Source of the DNA: JAKEFM01 sp035695825
GTDB lineage: Bacteria; Planctomycetota; UBA1135; JAKEFM01
Reading direction: 5' to 3'
DNA length: 64,000 bases
Assembly: GCA_035695825.1 (NCBI GenBank)
Contig: DASRRH010000010.1
Coordinates: forward strand, 1 to 64,000
The notes under the pieces are model-generated. The model made no database searches, had not been told where the DNA came from, and saw nothing but the letters and a program-made list of their open reading frames with translations. Both the position numbers and the translations under genes were made by a program. This document shows, piece by piece, positions 25,470 to 33,832 of this stretch (positions within the stretch are counted from its first letter, which is position 1; each line of letters begins with the position of its first letter).

Positions 25470-26183
25470 TCACCCCGCGAGGTAGAGGAGGTCGTAGAAG
25501 GCGTGGGTGTAGATCGCCACGCCGATCCCCCGTCCGAGGAAGAGTCCGCCGAGGATCGCGCCGGCGATCGTTCGGAAGGCGAACGCGTTCCCGTCGAAGG
25601 GGGCGCCAAAGACTCCGAGGTGGTGGAACCCCGCGAACGCGAGGGAGGAGAGGGCGATCGCGACCCCGAGCGCCGTGCCCCTCCCGCTCCCGAGCGGCTC
25701 GAGGAGCCGGAGGGCGATCACGTAGAGGGCGGGGAGGAGGAGGAGGCGGAAGGCGATCTCCTCGTAGACGCCCGCTCCGACGGCGAGGACCCCCCCGAGG
25801 AGGGGGGAAGGGGCGGGGGCCGCGAGCGTGATGGCCGCCTCCCCGAGGCGGCTCTTGAGGAGGAGCACCGCCGGCCCGAGGAGCGCAGCGTAGAGGAGCC
25901 CTTCGAGCGCGAGGGGGAAGGCATAGCGGTGGGCCGGCAGCTTCTCCCGCGCGGCGTGGAGGGCGGCGGCCACCACCGCGCCGAGGAGGAGCGCGCCGAA
26001 GACGAACCTCCCCGCCGGTCCGAACCCGGCGAGGAAGGCCCGGCGGAGGACGGCGTCGGCGCCGTTGCGCACGGGGCTCCCGGAGAGGAGGACCCCCGCC
26101 TCGTAGATCGCGAGGAGCGGAGAGGCGGCGAGGATCCCCACTTCCAGGCGCCGGCTGCGGTCGAGGTACTCCCGCGCGCGCAT
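25470..26183 (-). CDS. CPBP (CAAX) family intramembrane metalloprotease
   Basis: A 237-aa membrane protein with about seven hydrophobic segments. The three CPBP motifs are visible: YEEIAFRLLLLP (EExxxR), FAGFHHLG and a late YTHAFYDLL. These supply the glutamate and histidine catalytic residues of the Rce1-like intramembrane endopeptidases. Bacterial members are often involved in processing small peptides or membrane proteins; the substrate is not evident. ATG at 26183 is 11 nt after the ubiE stop, and its own stop is 3 nt before ubiX, so it sits inside the quinone operon. Confidence 0.88.
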   Translation of the reverse strand: MRAREYLDRSRRLEVGILAASPLLAIYEAGVLLSGSPVRNGADAVLRRAFLAGFGPAGRFVFGALLLGAVVAAALHAAREKLPAHRYAFPLALEGLLYAALLGPAVLLLKSRLGEAAITLAAPAPSPLLGGVLAVGAGVYEEIAFRLLLLPALYVIALRLLEPLGSGRGTALGVAIALSSLAFAGFHHLGVFGAPFDGNAFAFRTIAGAILGGLFLGRGIGVAIYTHAFYDLLYLAG

Positions 26184-26194
26184 GGCGCGCCATC

Positions 26195-26926
26195 TTAAGG
26201 CCGGCGAACCCCCTCGACGCAGGCGACGATCCCTCCGGTCAGCGTCCGGCAGCGCACGGCTTCGCACCCCGCCTCCCCGACGGCCCGCGCCAGGGCCGCC
26301 GGATCGCCGAAACGCAAGACGGTGCGCGGGAGATACTCGTAGGCCTCCCGCCGCCCGGTGATCCATCCACCGATGGCGGGAAGGACGCGCCGGGCGTACG
26401 CGCGGTAGAGGGCGGCGAAGGGGCCCCGACCGGGACGGACGAACTCGAGCACGACGAGCCTCCCGCCGGGCGCCAGGAGCCGGGCCATCTCCGCGAGCCC
26501 CGCCTGAGGGTCTGCGAGGTTCCGCAGGCCGAAGGCGACGGCCACCGCGTCGAAGGCACCCGACTGGAAGGGGAGCGAGAGCGCGTCGCCCGTGACGAAG
26601 CGGACCGTGGAGCGGCGCGCGCGGGCCTTCGCGACCCCGAGCCGGACCATCTCGGGACAGAAGTCGAGGGCGAAGACCGCCCCGCCCCGACGCTCGATGG
26701 CGAAGGCGAGGTCCCCCGTCCCCGCGCAGACGTCGAGCGCGCGCGCCCCCGCGCGGAGACCCGCCGCGCGCGCCGCAACCCGCCTCCACGCGCGATCGCG
26801 GCCGAAGGAGAGGAGGAGATTCCCGAGGTCGTACCGGGGGGCGATGCGACCGAACATCGCCCGCACCCCCTCCGGAGGGACGCCGGGGGAGGCGAGGCCC
26901 CGCGCGGGGGGAGGGGCAGCGCTCAC
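26195..26926 (-). CDS. ubiE: Demethylmenaquinone / ubiquinone methyltransferase UbiE (MenG)
   Basis: A 243-aa class I SAM-dependent C-methyltransferase that performs a ring methylation of mena- or ubiquinone. MFGRIAPRYDLGNLLLSFG is the family N-terminal signature. The SAM-binding loop is ALDVCAGTGDLAF, followed by FVTGDALSLPFQSGAFDAVAVAFGLRNL and a C-terminal TGGIVACVEG. The GTG start at 26926 has GGAGG about 7 nt upstream; the preceding MFG methionine would remove 24 residues and has no ribosome-binding site. It heads the ubiE, CPBP, ubiX, ubiA, holA, mutL run. Confidence 0.95.
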   Translation of the reverse strand: MSAAPPPARGLASPGVPPEGVRAMFGRIAPRYDLGNLLLSFGRDRAWRRVAARAAGLRAGARALDVCAGTGDLAFAIERRGGAVFALDFCPEMVRLGVAKARARRSTVRFVTGDALSLPFQSGAFDAVAVAFGLRNLADPQAGLAEMARLLAPGGRLVVLEFVRPGRGPFAALYRAYARRVLPAIGGWITGRREAYEYLPRTVLRFGDPAALARAVGEAGCEAVRCRTLTGGIVACVEGVRRP

Positions 26927-26946
26927 GGGCCCCTCCGGAGACGGAA

Positions 26947-26978
26947 CGGGGAGTCCCGTCGGAGGGCGGAACTCCCCG
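26947..26978 (-). terminator. Strong hairpin between the surface lipoprotein gene and ubiE
   Basis: A 12-bp stem with one G-T pair (CGGGGAGTTCCG pairing with CGGGACTCCCCG, read on the minus strand) closes an 8-nt loop. It stands in the 83-nt gap after the lipoprotein stop. No T-tract follows, so it is either a structure-assisted terminator, an mRNA end-stabiliser, or a spacer for ubiE transcription. Confidence 0.4.
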
Positions 26979-27009
26979 CGCAAGTGGAGAGAGCCTCGGA
27001 GGCGGACCG

Positions 27010-30000
27010 CTACATCCGCCAGTAGTTGCAGACGACGGCGGCCCCGGGCGCCTGGATCGACTGGACGCCCGGCGTCACGGGGTCGACGTCGACGCGGAGC
27101 ATCGAGGTCGCGTCGATCACGTCGATCGTCCCCGAGCTCGGGTTGCTGACGAAGAGGTAGGTGTAGAAGTTGACGTTGCTCAGCCCCCCCGGCACCGGAC
27201 GGACCTGCTGCTTCGAGTCCTGGGAGATCGTGGGCGCCGGGGCGAACGCGAAGGCGATCTGCGGGCCCGCGCCGATGTTCACGACGTCGTCGAAGGCGAT
27301 GTCGGTCGGGAAGCCGGTGAGCTGCGCCGGCGCGACGACGCGGTCGACCGTCCACTCCTTGTCGCGGAAGCTCGGCGAGACGGTCACGTTGAACTGGGCC
27401 GTCGGGTTGAGGGGGAGGGCACCCGCGGGACCGTTGTGGAGGTGGATGTGGGAGACGGTCGGCTGGCCCTGCGCGGTCCGGTGGGTGACCCACGCCCCGC
27501 TCATCAGGTCCCGGAGGTCGGGCTGGATCGCCGTCGGGTTGGGGAAGTCGAACGGGAGGATCCCGATCACGTTGTCGAACCCGATCCCGTTCGTGCCGTC
27601 CGGCCCGGACTCGAAGGTGGCGACCGTGCCCGTCTGGTTCAGGATGTAGGCGTAGTAGAGCTGGCTGTTGAGGCCGATGCCGAGCTGGCGGGTCGTGATG
27701 GCGATGTCGATGGGATTGACGATCTGGTTCGCGATGGTCTTGCGCACCGTGAGGGTGAACCCGGCGATGATCGACACGTTGCTCGAGAGGTTGTTGCAGA
27801 CGAAGAGGTCCTCGTTGTCGGGCTCCCAGGCGATCCCGAGCGGGCCGTTGCCGACGACGATCGTCGCGACGATCTGGTGGAAAGTCGGGGAGGTCGGGTC
27901 GATGTCGATCATGGAGACCGTGTCGGTGGCGAAGTTCGAGACCGCGAGGCGCTTGAGGTTGGGCTCGAGGGCGAGGCGCGTCGGATCGGGGAGGGCGATC
28001 GTGTCGATCAGGGTCATCCGGTTGCTGTTGAGGACGACGATCTTGTCCTGCACCGGATCGACGACGTAGAGGAAGTGCCCGACCTGCTGGCGAAGGAACC
28101 ACGGGATCCCCGCGCACGCCGTCGGGTCCCCTCCCGCCGCGGCGGCGTCGACGGGGCCGAGGAATCCGGGCGCGCCGTTGTTGATCGAGTGGTAGTAGCC
28201 CGTCGGGGGCGTCGGGACACCGAACTGGGGGGCCGGGTTCCCGAAGAAGCTCCCCTGCCCCATGACGTTCGTGATGCCGGGGGGCTGGGCCACCGACGTC
28301 ACCTCCTTGCCGAGGATCAACGGGGAGACGCACAGCGGCGAGGCGAGGGGGATCAGGAACTGGGGGGGGTTCGGCTCGGGCTCGACCTGGATCGTGTTCT
28401 CGAAGAAATTCGTCGTCGTGGAGCGGAACCCGTCGTTCGCGCAGATGTTCCCCCCGCCGACCGCGCAGACCGCCTGCGAGTTGTTGACGACGGTGTCGAG
28501 GGCGCGGCCGATCGCGATGTCCGCGACGGAGGTGAGGATCGGCGGGCGGACGACCCGGTCGGAGAGGGCCGAGTCGCGCGCGAGGGAGAAGACCCCGCCC
28601 GATCCCCCGTTGAGGGAGTCGTTCCCCTGGGTGATCGGGGGGACCAGTCCGGAGCCCCAAGCCTGAAGGTTCGCGTTGTACTTGAACTTCGAGGTCGGGA
28701 TGTGGGGCTTCGTCGGGTCGATCTGGTCCCAGAACCACTCGATCACCTGCGGCGTGTTCGGGTCGTCCGTGACGTGGAGCCCGGTCCCCGCGCCGAAGCC
28801 GTTCAGGTCGATCACGGAGAGGCCGGGCTCGGAGCCGTTCCTCCCGACGTAGAGGGCGCCCGGGGAGACGACGGCATTCACGAGGCCCGGGCCCTCCCCC
28901 GTCTCGAAGAAGGTCGCCGCCGCCTGGGTGTTCAGGTTGATCGGAGAGGGGTTGGGGTTGAGGAAGTTATAGCGGAGGTCGGCGATCGTCCCGGGGGCGA
29001 CGGAGACGTTGACCGTGTTGAACTCCCCGGGCCCGTTCACGGGGTCGGAGCCGGGAAAGTTGAAGGACGGCTGCAGCCGGTAGCGCGCGAGGTTGTAGGG
29101 GCTGACGGGCGCGGCCGTGAAGGTGACCGCGATCTGCGAGGTGGGAGGGCCGAAGGAGACGGACGTGCTCGGCGACAGCCCCGGCGGAACCGGCGAGGGG
29201 AGCTGCCCCACGCGACCGGGCTGGACGGGCTCCGTGAACTCGACGTCGATCGGCGTGAGCGGGCTCACCCCCGTCTGGTTAGCGGCGAGGACCATCTGTC
29301 CGTTGACCTCGACGAACACGGCGGGCGCGGTGGTCGTCGGATCGCGCAGGACCTCGGGAGCGAGCGAGTCGGGGCCGACCGTCGAGGAGGCATGCGCCTC
29401 CCGGATCAGCAGGTCTCCCCCCTTCGCCTTGACGCCCGTCGCGCACTTGACCTGGATCTGCTTTCCCGCGGGGAACGTCTCGAAGGTCGAGAGGTTGCCG
29501 TCGGCGTCGGGGACGAAAACGAAGGACTGCGGCTGCACCAGGCGCGCCGCGTCAGGGAAGCTCGAGAGGACGCCGGGGAAGCCGAGCCCCTGGGGCTGGA
29601 GGGCGACCGGCTGCCCCGAGGCGGCGGCGCCGACCCAGCGGACGAGCGAGCCGGGGTTCGCCGGGTCGGGGGTGAAGCCGTCGACGAACGCCCGGCCCGG
29701 GATCGGCGTCGAGACCCCCGTCAGCGGATCGAGGGCGGTCACCGTGATCGCCCCGGTCAGCCCGAAGTTCACCCCCCCGGCCGCCGAGAGGTCGATCACC
29801 GAGTCGGTCCTGATCGGTCGCGTGAACTCGACGAGGACAAAGTGGTTCCCCGGGTCGCCGCTCGGGAGGGTCGCGCCCGTCGGCCAGTTCGGGACCGGGA
29901 GGACCGGGTTGAGGTCCGGGTTCGTGCGGTGGACGTTCGCGATGAGATCCTCGATTTGGCGGATCTCGATCACGGCGCTCGTCGGCTGCTGCGCGCTGTT

Positions 30001-30168
30001 GAGCGTGTGGATCTGGTACGGGAGGAGCTGGCCGGGAAACCCGTTCGAGACGACGACGATGTCCATCGGGCCGGAGTTGATCCCGCCCCCCCCTCCGCCG
30101 CCGCACGCCGCGATCGGGAGAGCCACAGCCGCGAGGAACGCGAAGCGAACGCCCGGAAGGTTTCTCAT
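27010..30168 (-). CDS. Large secreted lipoprotein with Ig-like and YncE-type beta-propeller regions
   Basis: A 1052-aa surface lipoprotein. The signal peptide ends at lipobox PIAAC (Cys22), followed by a run of seven glycines. The N-terminal half contains SbsA/Big_5-like Ig segments (LVEFTRPIRTDS and IDVEFTEPVQPGR), with calcium-style polar strands. The C-terminal half has repeated blades such as HFLYVVDPVQDKIVVLNSN, LAVSNFATDTVSMIDID and EDLFVCNNLSSNVSIIAG, typical of YncE-like propellers. It has fewer Arg and Ala, and more Asn, Thr and Pro, than its neighbours, as expected for an exposed protein. GGAGAAGAGCG precedes the ATG. The function is unknown, possibly binding or surface scaffolding. 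Confidence 0.82.
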   Translation of the reverse strand: MRNLPGVRFAFLAAVALPIAACGGGGGGGINSGPMDIVVVSNGFPGQLLPYQIHTLNSAQQPTSAVIEIRQIEDLIANVHRTNPDLNPVLPVPNWPTGATLPSGDPGNHFVLVEFTRPIRTDSVIDLSAAGGVNFGLTGAITVTALDPLTGVSTPIPGRAFVDGFTPDPANPGSLVRWVGAAASGQPVALQPQGLGFPGVLSSFPDAARLVQPQSFVFVPDADGNLSTFETFPAGKQIQVKCATGVKAKGGDLLIREAHASSTVGPDSLAPEVLRDPTTTAPAVFVEVNGQMVLAANQTGVSPLTPIDVEFTEPVQPGRVGQLPSPVPPGLSPSTSVSFGPPTSQIAVTFTAAPVSPYNLARYRLQPSFNFPGSDPVNGPGEFNTVNVSVAPGTIADLRYNFLNPNPSPINLNTQAAATFFETGEGPGLVNAVVSPGALYVGRNGSEPGLSVIDLNGFGAGTGLHVTDDPNTPQVIEWFWDQIDPTKPHIPTSKFKYNANLQAWGSGLVPPITQGNDSLNGGSGGVFSLARDSALSDRVVRPPILTSVADIAIGRALDTVVNNSQAVCAVGGGNICANDGFRSTTTNFFENTIQVEPEPNPPQFLIPLASPLCVSPLILGKEVTSVAQPPGITNVMGQGSFFGNPAPQFGVPTPPTGYYHSINNGAPGFLGPVDAAAAGGDPTACAGIPWFLRQQVGHFLYVVDPVQDKIVVLNSNRMTLIDTIALPDPTRLALEPNLKRLAVSNFATDTVSMIDIDPTSPTFHQIVATIVVGNGPLGIAWEPDNEDLFVCNNLSSNVSIIAGFTLTVRKTIANQIVNPIDIAITTRQLGIGLNSQLYYAYILNQTGTVATFESGPDGTNGIGFDNVIGILPFDFPNPTAIQPDLRDLMSGAWVTHRTAQGQPTVSHIHLHNGPAGALPLNPTAQFNVTVSPSFRDKEWTVDRVVAPAQLTGFPTDIAFDDVVNIGAGPQIAFAFAPAPTISQDSKQQVRPVPGGLSNVNFYTYLFVSNPSSGTIDVIDATSMLRVDVDPVTPGVQSIQAPGAAVVCNYWRM

Positions 30169-30411
30169 CGCTCTTCTCCGACGAAGGCCGGTCGTGCCGG
30201 CGCGGGATGGGCCGCAGGGCCCGGCCCGCGGGCGCCAGGAACGGGGGGTCCGGGGCAATCGGCATGCCCGGGATCCCGCTCCCGGAAGGGGCCTCCGCGA
30301 GCCCGTGCGCGTCGAGAGCCCGCACGCAGCCCGTGCGACCCCGCACCCCGCCGACGGGTAGGGATTGTATCGGCCGCCTCCCGGGGGGGGAAGCAAGGGA
30401 GGGCTCGCGCG

Positions 30412-30441
30412 TTGCCTCCGCGTTCGCGCAGGCGATAGATT
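30412..30441 (+). promoter_or_regulatory. Candidate promoter of ruvB giving a near-leaderless transcript
   Basis: TTGCCT (30412-30417) and TAGATT (30436-30441) are separated by 18 nt. Only 5 nt separate the -10 from GTG 30447, so transcription would begin at or next to the start codon. No Shine-Dalgarno is present before either GTG 30447 or ATG 30462. Predicted from pattern only. Confidence 0.35.
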
Positions 30442-30446
30442 ACGCC

Positions 30447-31478
30447 GTGACCGAAACCAGGATGTCAGGGATCGCACAGGGGCGGCCCGTCTTCGACCCG
30501 GCCGGCGAAGACGAGCTCGATCGGACGCTGCGACCGCGCAGCTTCGCCGACTTCGTCGGCCAGGCCCGAGTCGTCGGGAACCTCCGCGTCCACCTCGAGG
30601 CGGCCCGGGCGCGGAGCGAGCCGCCCGACCACGTCCTTCTCACGGGGCTTCCGGGCCTCGGGAAGACGACCCTCGCCCACCTCCTCGCGACCGAGCCGGG
30701 CGCGGGGCTGCGCATCACGACGGGCCCAGCCCTCGAGCGCGCACGCGACCTCGTGGGGATCCTCTCGAACCTTCAGCCCGGGGACGTCCTCTTCATCGAC
30801 GAGATCCACCGCATCCCTCCCGCCGTGGAGGAGATCCTCTATCCGGCCATGGAGGACTTTCGGGTCGACCTGACGATCGACCAGGGTCCGAACGCCCGCG
30901 TCCTGAACCTCCGCCTGGCGCGCTTCACCCTTGTCGGGGCGACGACGCGCGAGGGGCTCCTCTCCCCTCCGTTCCGATCCCGCTTCGGAGTCGTCGAGAG
31001 GCTCGAGCCCTATCCCCCCGAGGACATCGCCGCGATCGTGCGCCGCGGGGCCGAGCGGCTCGACGTCTCGCTCGATCCGAAGGCCGAGGAGCTCCTCGCG
31101 CGCCGTTCGCGCGGGATCCCGCGGATCGGCATCCGGCTCCTGCGCCGGGTCCGGGACCTCGCCCAGGTCCGCGGAAGCGCGCGCCTCACCGTGGCGCTCG
31201 CCGAGGAGGGGCTGGCGATGCTCGGCGTCGACGAGGCGGGCCTCGAGGAGCTCGACCGCCGCATCCTCGGGGCGATCCTCCGGCTCGGGGGGGGGCCCGT
31301 CGGCCTCAAGACGATCGCCATGGCCGTCGGGGAAGAGCCCGACACGATCGAGTCGGTCTACGAGCCCTTCCTGGTCCGCGAGGGGTACCTCGAGAAATCC
31401 CCGCGCGGCCGGAGCGCGACCCCTCTCGCCCGGCGGGCCGTGAGGGCGGTTCGCAACGCGGATCGATCCCTGTTCTGA
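30447..31478 (+). CDS. ruvB: Holliday junction branch migration ATPase RuvB
   Basis: A 343-aa AAA+ motor that drives branch migration with RuvA. Walker A is GLPGLGKTTLAH, preceded by the LRPRSFADFVGQ family start. Walker B is VLFIDEIHRIP, sensor 1 is TLVGATTREGLL, the arginine finger region is PFRSRFGVVERLEPY, and the C-terminal winged helix has GGGPVGLKTIAMAVGEE and FLVREGYLEKSPRGR. The GTG start at 30447 is favoured by the adjacent candidate -10; ATG 30462 is an alternative that would drop only five residues. RuvA and RuvC are not in this window. SpoIID and tgt genes follow. Confidence 0.96.
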   Translation: MTETRMSGIAQGRPVFDPAGEDELDRTLRPRSFADFVGQARVVGNLRVHLEAARARSEPPDHVLLTGLPGLGKTTLAHLLATEPGAGLRITTGPALERARDLVGILSNLQPGDVLFIDEIHRIPPAVEEILYPAMEDFRVDLTIDQGPNARVLNLRLARFTLVGATTREGLLSPPFRSRFGVVERLEPYPPEDIAAIVRRGAERLDVSLDPKAEELLARRSRGIPRIGIRLLRRVRDLAQVRGSARLTVALAEEGLAMLGVDEAGLEELDRRILGAILRLGGGPVGLKTIAMAVGEEPDTIESVYEPFLVREGYLEKSPRGRSATPLARRAVRAVRNADRSLF

Positions 31479-31484
31479 CCGGGG

Positions 31485-32702
31485 ATGGGGCCCCGCGCAT
31501 CCCTGCGGTGGGCCGGCGCCCTCCCCCAGGTCCTCGCGTGGACGCTCCTCGGCGCGGCCGCCGGCCTCTTCATCGTCTTCCTCGAGCGCGCCCCCGGCCG
31601 GCACCGGCCCTGGAGCGAGCCCAACCCCCTCGTCGCGGTCTACTTCGAGAGGCTCGAGGGGCGCGGGGAGGTCGAGATCGCTCTCGCGGGTCCCTACGAA
31701 GCGCGCGTCCGGATCCACGGCGGGGGGGGGCCCTCCGGCCGAGGCCGCGACTTCCGCGGCCTGCTGCGGCGCGAGGAGGACGAGGTCATCTTCCCTCCCG
31801 GGGAGCTCCGCGGTCGGTCGCTCGAGGTGGTCTCCCTCGAGGGCGCGCCGATCCTCGTCGACGGCCGCCGCTACCGGGGCGCGATCCGGATCCGCATCCT
31901 CCCGCGCGGAGGGATCCGGGTCGTCAACCTCCTCCCCCTCGAGGACTACCTGCGCGGGGTCGTCGGGGCCGAGATCGGCCCCTCCTCTCCTCCCGCCGCG
32001 CTCGACGCCCAGGCGATCGCGGCCCGCACGTACGCGCTCGCCTCGATCCGGCATGGACCCCTCGCCGACGGGACCACGGCCCAGGTCTACGGGGGGATCG
32101 GCCGCGAGGACCCCCGGGTGGACGAGGCGGTCGAGCGCACGCGGGGCCGGGCGCTCCTCTGGCGCGGGAGTCCCTTCTCCGCCTACTACCACTCGACCTG
32201 CGGCGGCCGGACCTCCGACGCGCGGGACGTCTTCGAGACGAAGAGGATCCCCCCCCTCGGAGGCGCGGAGTGCGGCTTCTGCGGCGAGGGGAGGTTCTTC
32301 CGCTGGGAGGCGCGCCTGCCGGAGACGGCGGCGGCGCGGCTCGCCGAGGAGATCGGAGCGGGCGCGCGGCTCTTCGGCGTGCGCCCGCTCGATCCCGACG
32401 GCGCGGGGCGCTCCCGCCAGGTGGAGGTCTCGGGGGACCGCGCGACCGTCCGGCGCGCCGCCCGGGAGTTCCGCGCGGCCGTGAACCGCCTCGCCGGGCG
32501 CGAGATCCTACGGAGCACGCTGTTCGAGGACATCCGCGTGGAAGGGGGGGCCGTCCTCTTCTCCGGCCGGGGCTGGGGCCACGGCGTGGGTCTCTGCCAG
32601 ACGGGCGCGATCGCCATGGCGAGGTCCGGGCGCGACGCGGAATCGATCCTCGCCCTTTACTACCCGGGGGCCACCCTCGCGCCCCTCTTCCTCCTTCCGT
32701 GA
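31485..32702 (+). CDS. SpoIID/LytB-domain cell-wall protein
   Basis: A 405-aa membrane-anchored protein. Residues 14-32 form an N-terminal transmembrane segment or signal anchor. The SpoIID domain has EDYLRGVVGAEIG, LDAQAIAARTYALAS, YYHSTCGGRTSDA and the C-terminal FSGRGWGHGVGLCQTGAIAMA. SpoIID in sporulators is a lytic transglycosylase; domain homologues in non-sporulators act as amidase enhancers or wall hydrolases. No other sporulation gene is present, so the latter is inferred. It starts 6 nt after ruvB, and its stop overlaps the tgt GTG. Confidence 0.88.
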   Translation: MGPRASLRWAGALPQVLAWTLLGAAAGLFIVFLERAPGRHRPWSEPNPLVAVYFERLEGRGEVEIALAGPYEARVRIHGGGGPSGRGRDFRGLLRREEDEVIFPPGELRGRSLEVVSLEGAPILVDGRRYRGAIRIRILPRGGIRVVNLLPLEDYLRGVVGAEIGPSSPPAALDAQAIAARTYALASIRHGPLADGTTAQVYGGIGREDPRVDEAVERTRGRALLWRGSPFSAYYHSTCGGRTSDARDVFETKRIPPLGGAECGFCGEGRFFRWEARLPETAAARLAEEIGAGARLFGVRPLDPDGAGRSRQVEVSGDRATVRRAAREFRAAVNRLAGREILRSTLFEDIRVEGGAVLFSGRGWGHGVGLCQTGAIAMARSGRDAESILALYYPGATLAPLFLLP

Positions 32703-33832
32703 TCCGATTCGAGGCGCACGCGCGGGACGGCCGGGCCCGCCTCGGGCTCCTGCGGACAGGCCACGGGACCGTCGCCACCCCTGCCCTCCTCCCCGTCGGG
32801 ACCCAGGGGACGGTGAAGGGCGTACTCCCGACGGCGCTCCGCGCGCTCGGGTTCGAGATGCTCCTTGCGAACACCTACCACCTGCACCTGCGACCGGGGG
32901 AGGAGACGATCGCCGCGGTCGGGGGACTCCACGCCTTCATGGGATGGGACGGTCCCATTCTCACCGACTCGGGGGGCTATCAGGTCTTCTCCCTCGCGAA
33001 GACGTGCCGCGTCGACGAGGAGGGGGTCGAGTTCCGCTCCCACGTGGACGGCGCCCTCGTCGGGCTCACGCCGGAGAAGGCGCTCGCGATCCAGCGCGCG
33101 CTCGGCAGCGACGTCGCGATGGTCCTCGACGAGTGCCCTCCCGATCCGGCCGATCGGGCGGCCGTCGCGGCGGCGGTCGAGCGCACGCTCCGCTGGGCGG
33201 AGCGGAGCGCCCGCGCGCGCAGCGCCGTCCCCGACTCCGCCCTCTTCGGCATCGTCCAGGGGGGCGTCCACGAGGACCTTCGACGGTCGTGCGCCGAGGC
33301 GCTCGCCGGGATCGGTTTCGACGGGTACGCAATCGGCGGAGTGAGCGTCGGGGAGGGGAAGGAGGCGCTCCGCGCGGGGATCGAGGCCTCGGCGCGACAC
33401 CTCCCGGGGGAGAAGCCGCGCTACCTGATGGGGGTCGGGCTCCCGGAGGACCTCGCCTTCGCGATCGCGGAGGGGATCGACCTCTTCGACTGCGTCGCGC
33501 CGACGAGGAACGGCCGGAACGGCCTCGCCTACACGCTCTCGGGGGTGCTCCATCTGCGCAACGCCGAGCACGCGCGCGACGGCGGTCCGATCGAGGAGGG
33601 GTGCGACTGCCCGGCCTGCGAGCGCTTCTCGCGCGCCTACGTCCGCCACCTCTTCCAGTGCGGCGAGATGCTGGGGGCCATCCTCGCGACCCTCCACAAC
33701 CTCCGCTTCTTCGCGCGCTGGATGGAGGGGGCGCGCCGCGCGATCGCCGAGGGTCGGTACGCGCCCTTCGCGCGCGCGTTCCTCGAGGGGTACGAGAAGG
33801 GGGCCCCTCCCGAACCGGAGGGCGCGCCCTAG
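32699..33832 (+). CDS. tgt: Queuine tRNA-ribosyltransferase Tgt
   Basis: A 377-aa enzyme that exchanges guanine 34 of GUN-anticodon tRNAs for preQ1 in queuosine synthesis. Motifs are NTYHLHLRPG, TDSGGYQVFSLA (active-site Asp), FGIVQGGVHEDLRR, YAIGGVSVGE, LFDCVAPTRNGRNG (nucleophile region) and the zinc site CDCPACERFSRAYVRH. The second base of the usual DSGGFQ is replaced by Tyr (GGYQ), a conservative change. GTG at 32699 overlaps the SpoIID-protein stop. QueA is not in the window. Confidence 0.96.
   Translation: MIRFEAHARDGRARLGLLRTGHGTVATPALLPVGTQGTVKGVLPTALRALGFEMLLANTYHLHLRPGEETIAAVGGLHAFMGWDGPILTDSGGYQVFSLAKTCRVDEEGVEFRSHVDGALVGLTPEKALAIQRALGSDVAMVLDECPPDPADRAAVAAAVERTLRWAERSARARSAVPDSALFGIVQGGVHEDLRRSCAEALAGIGFDGYAIGGVSVGEGKEALRAGIEASARHLPGEKPRYLMGVGLPEDLAFAIAEGIDLFDCVAPTRNGRNGLAYTLSGVLHLRNAEHARDGGPIEEGCDCPACERFSRAYVRHLFQCGEMLGAILATLHNLRFFARWMEGARRAIAEGRYAPFARAFLEGYEKGAPPEPEGAP

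Noticed and set aside
27436..30438. Plus-strand open frame of 1000 codons
   Set aside because: Antisense to the 1052-aa lipoprotein, which has a lipobox, Shine-Dalgarno and recognisable folds; the antisense product has none.
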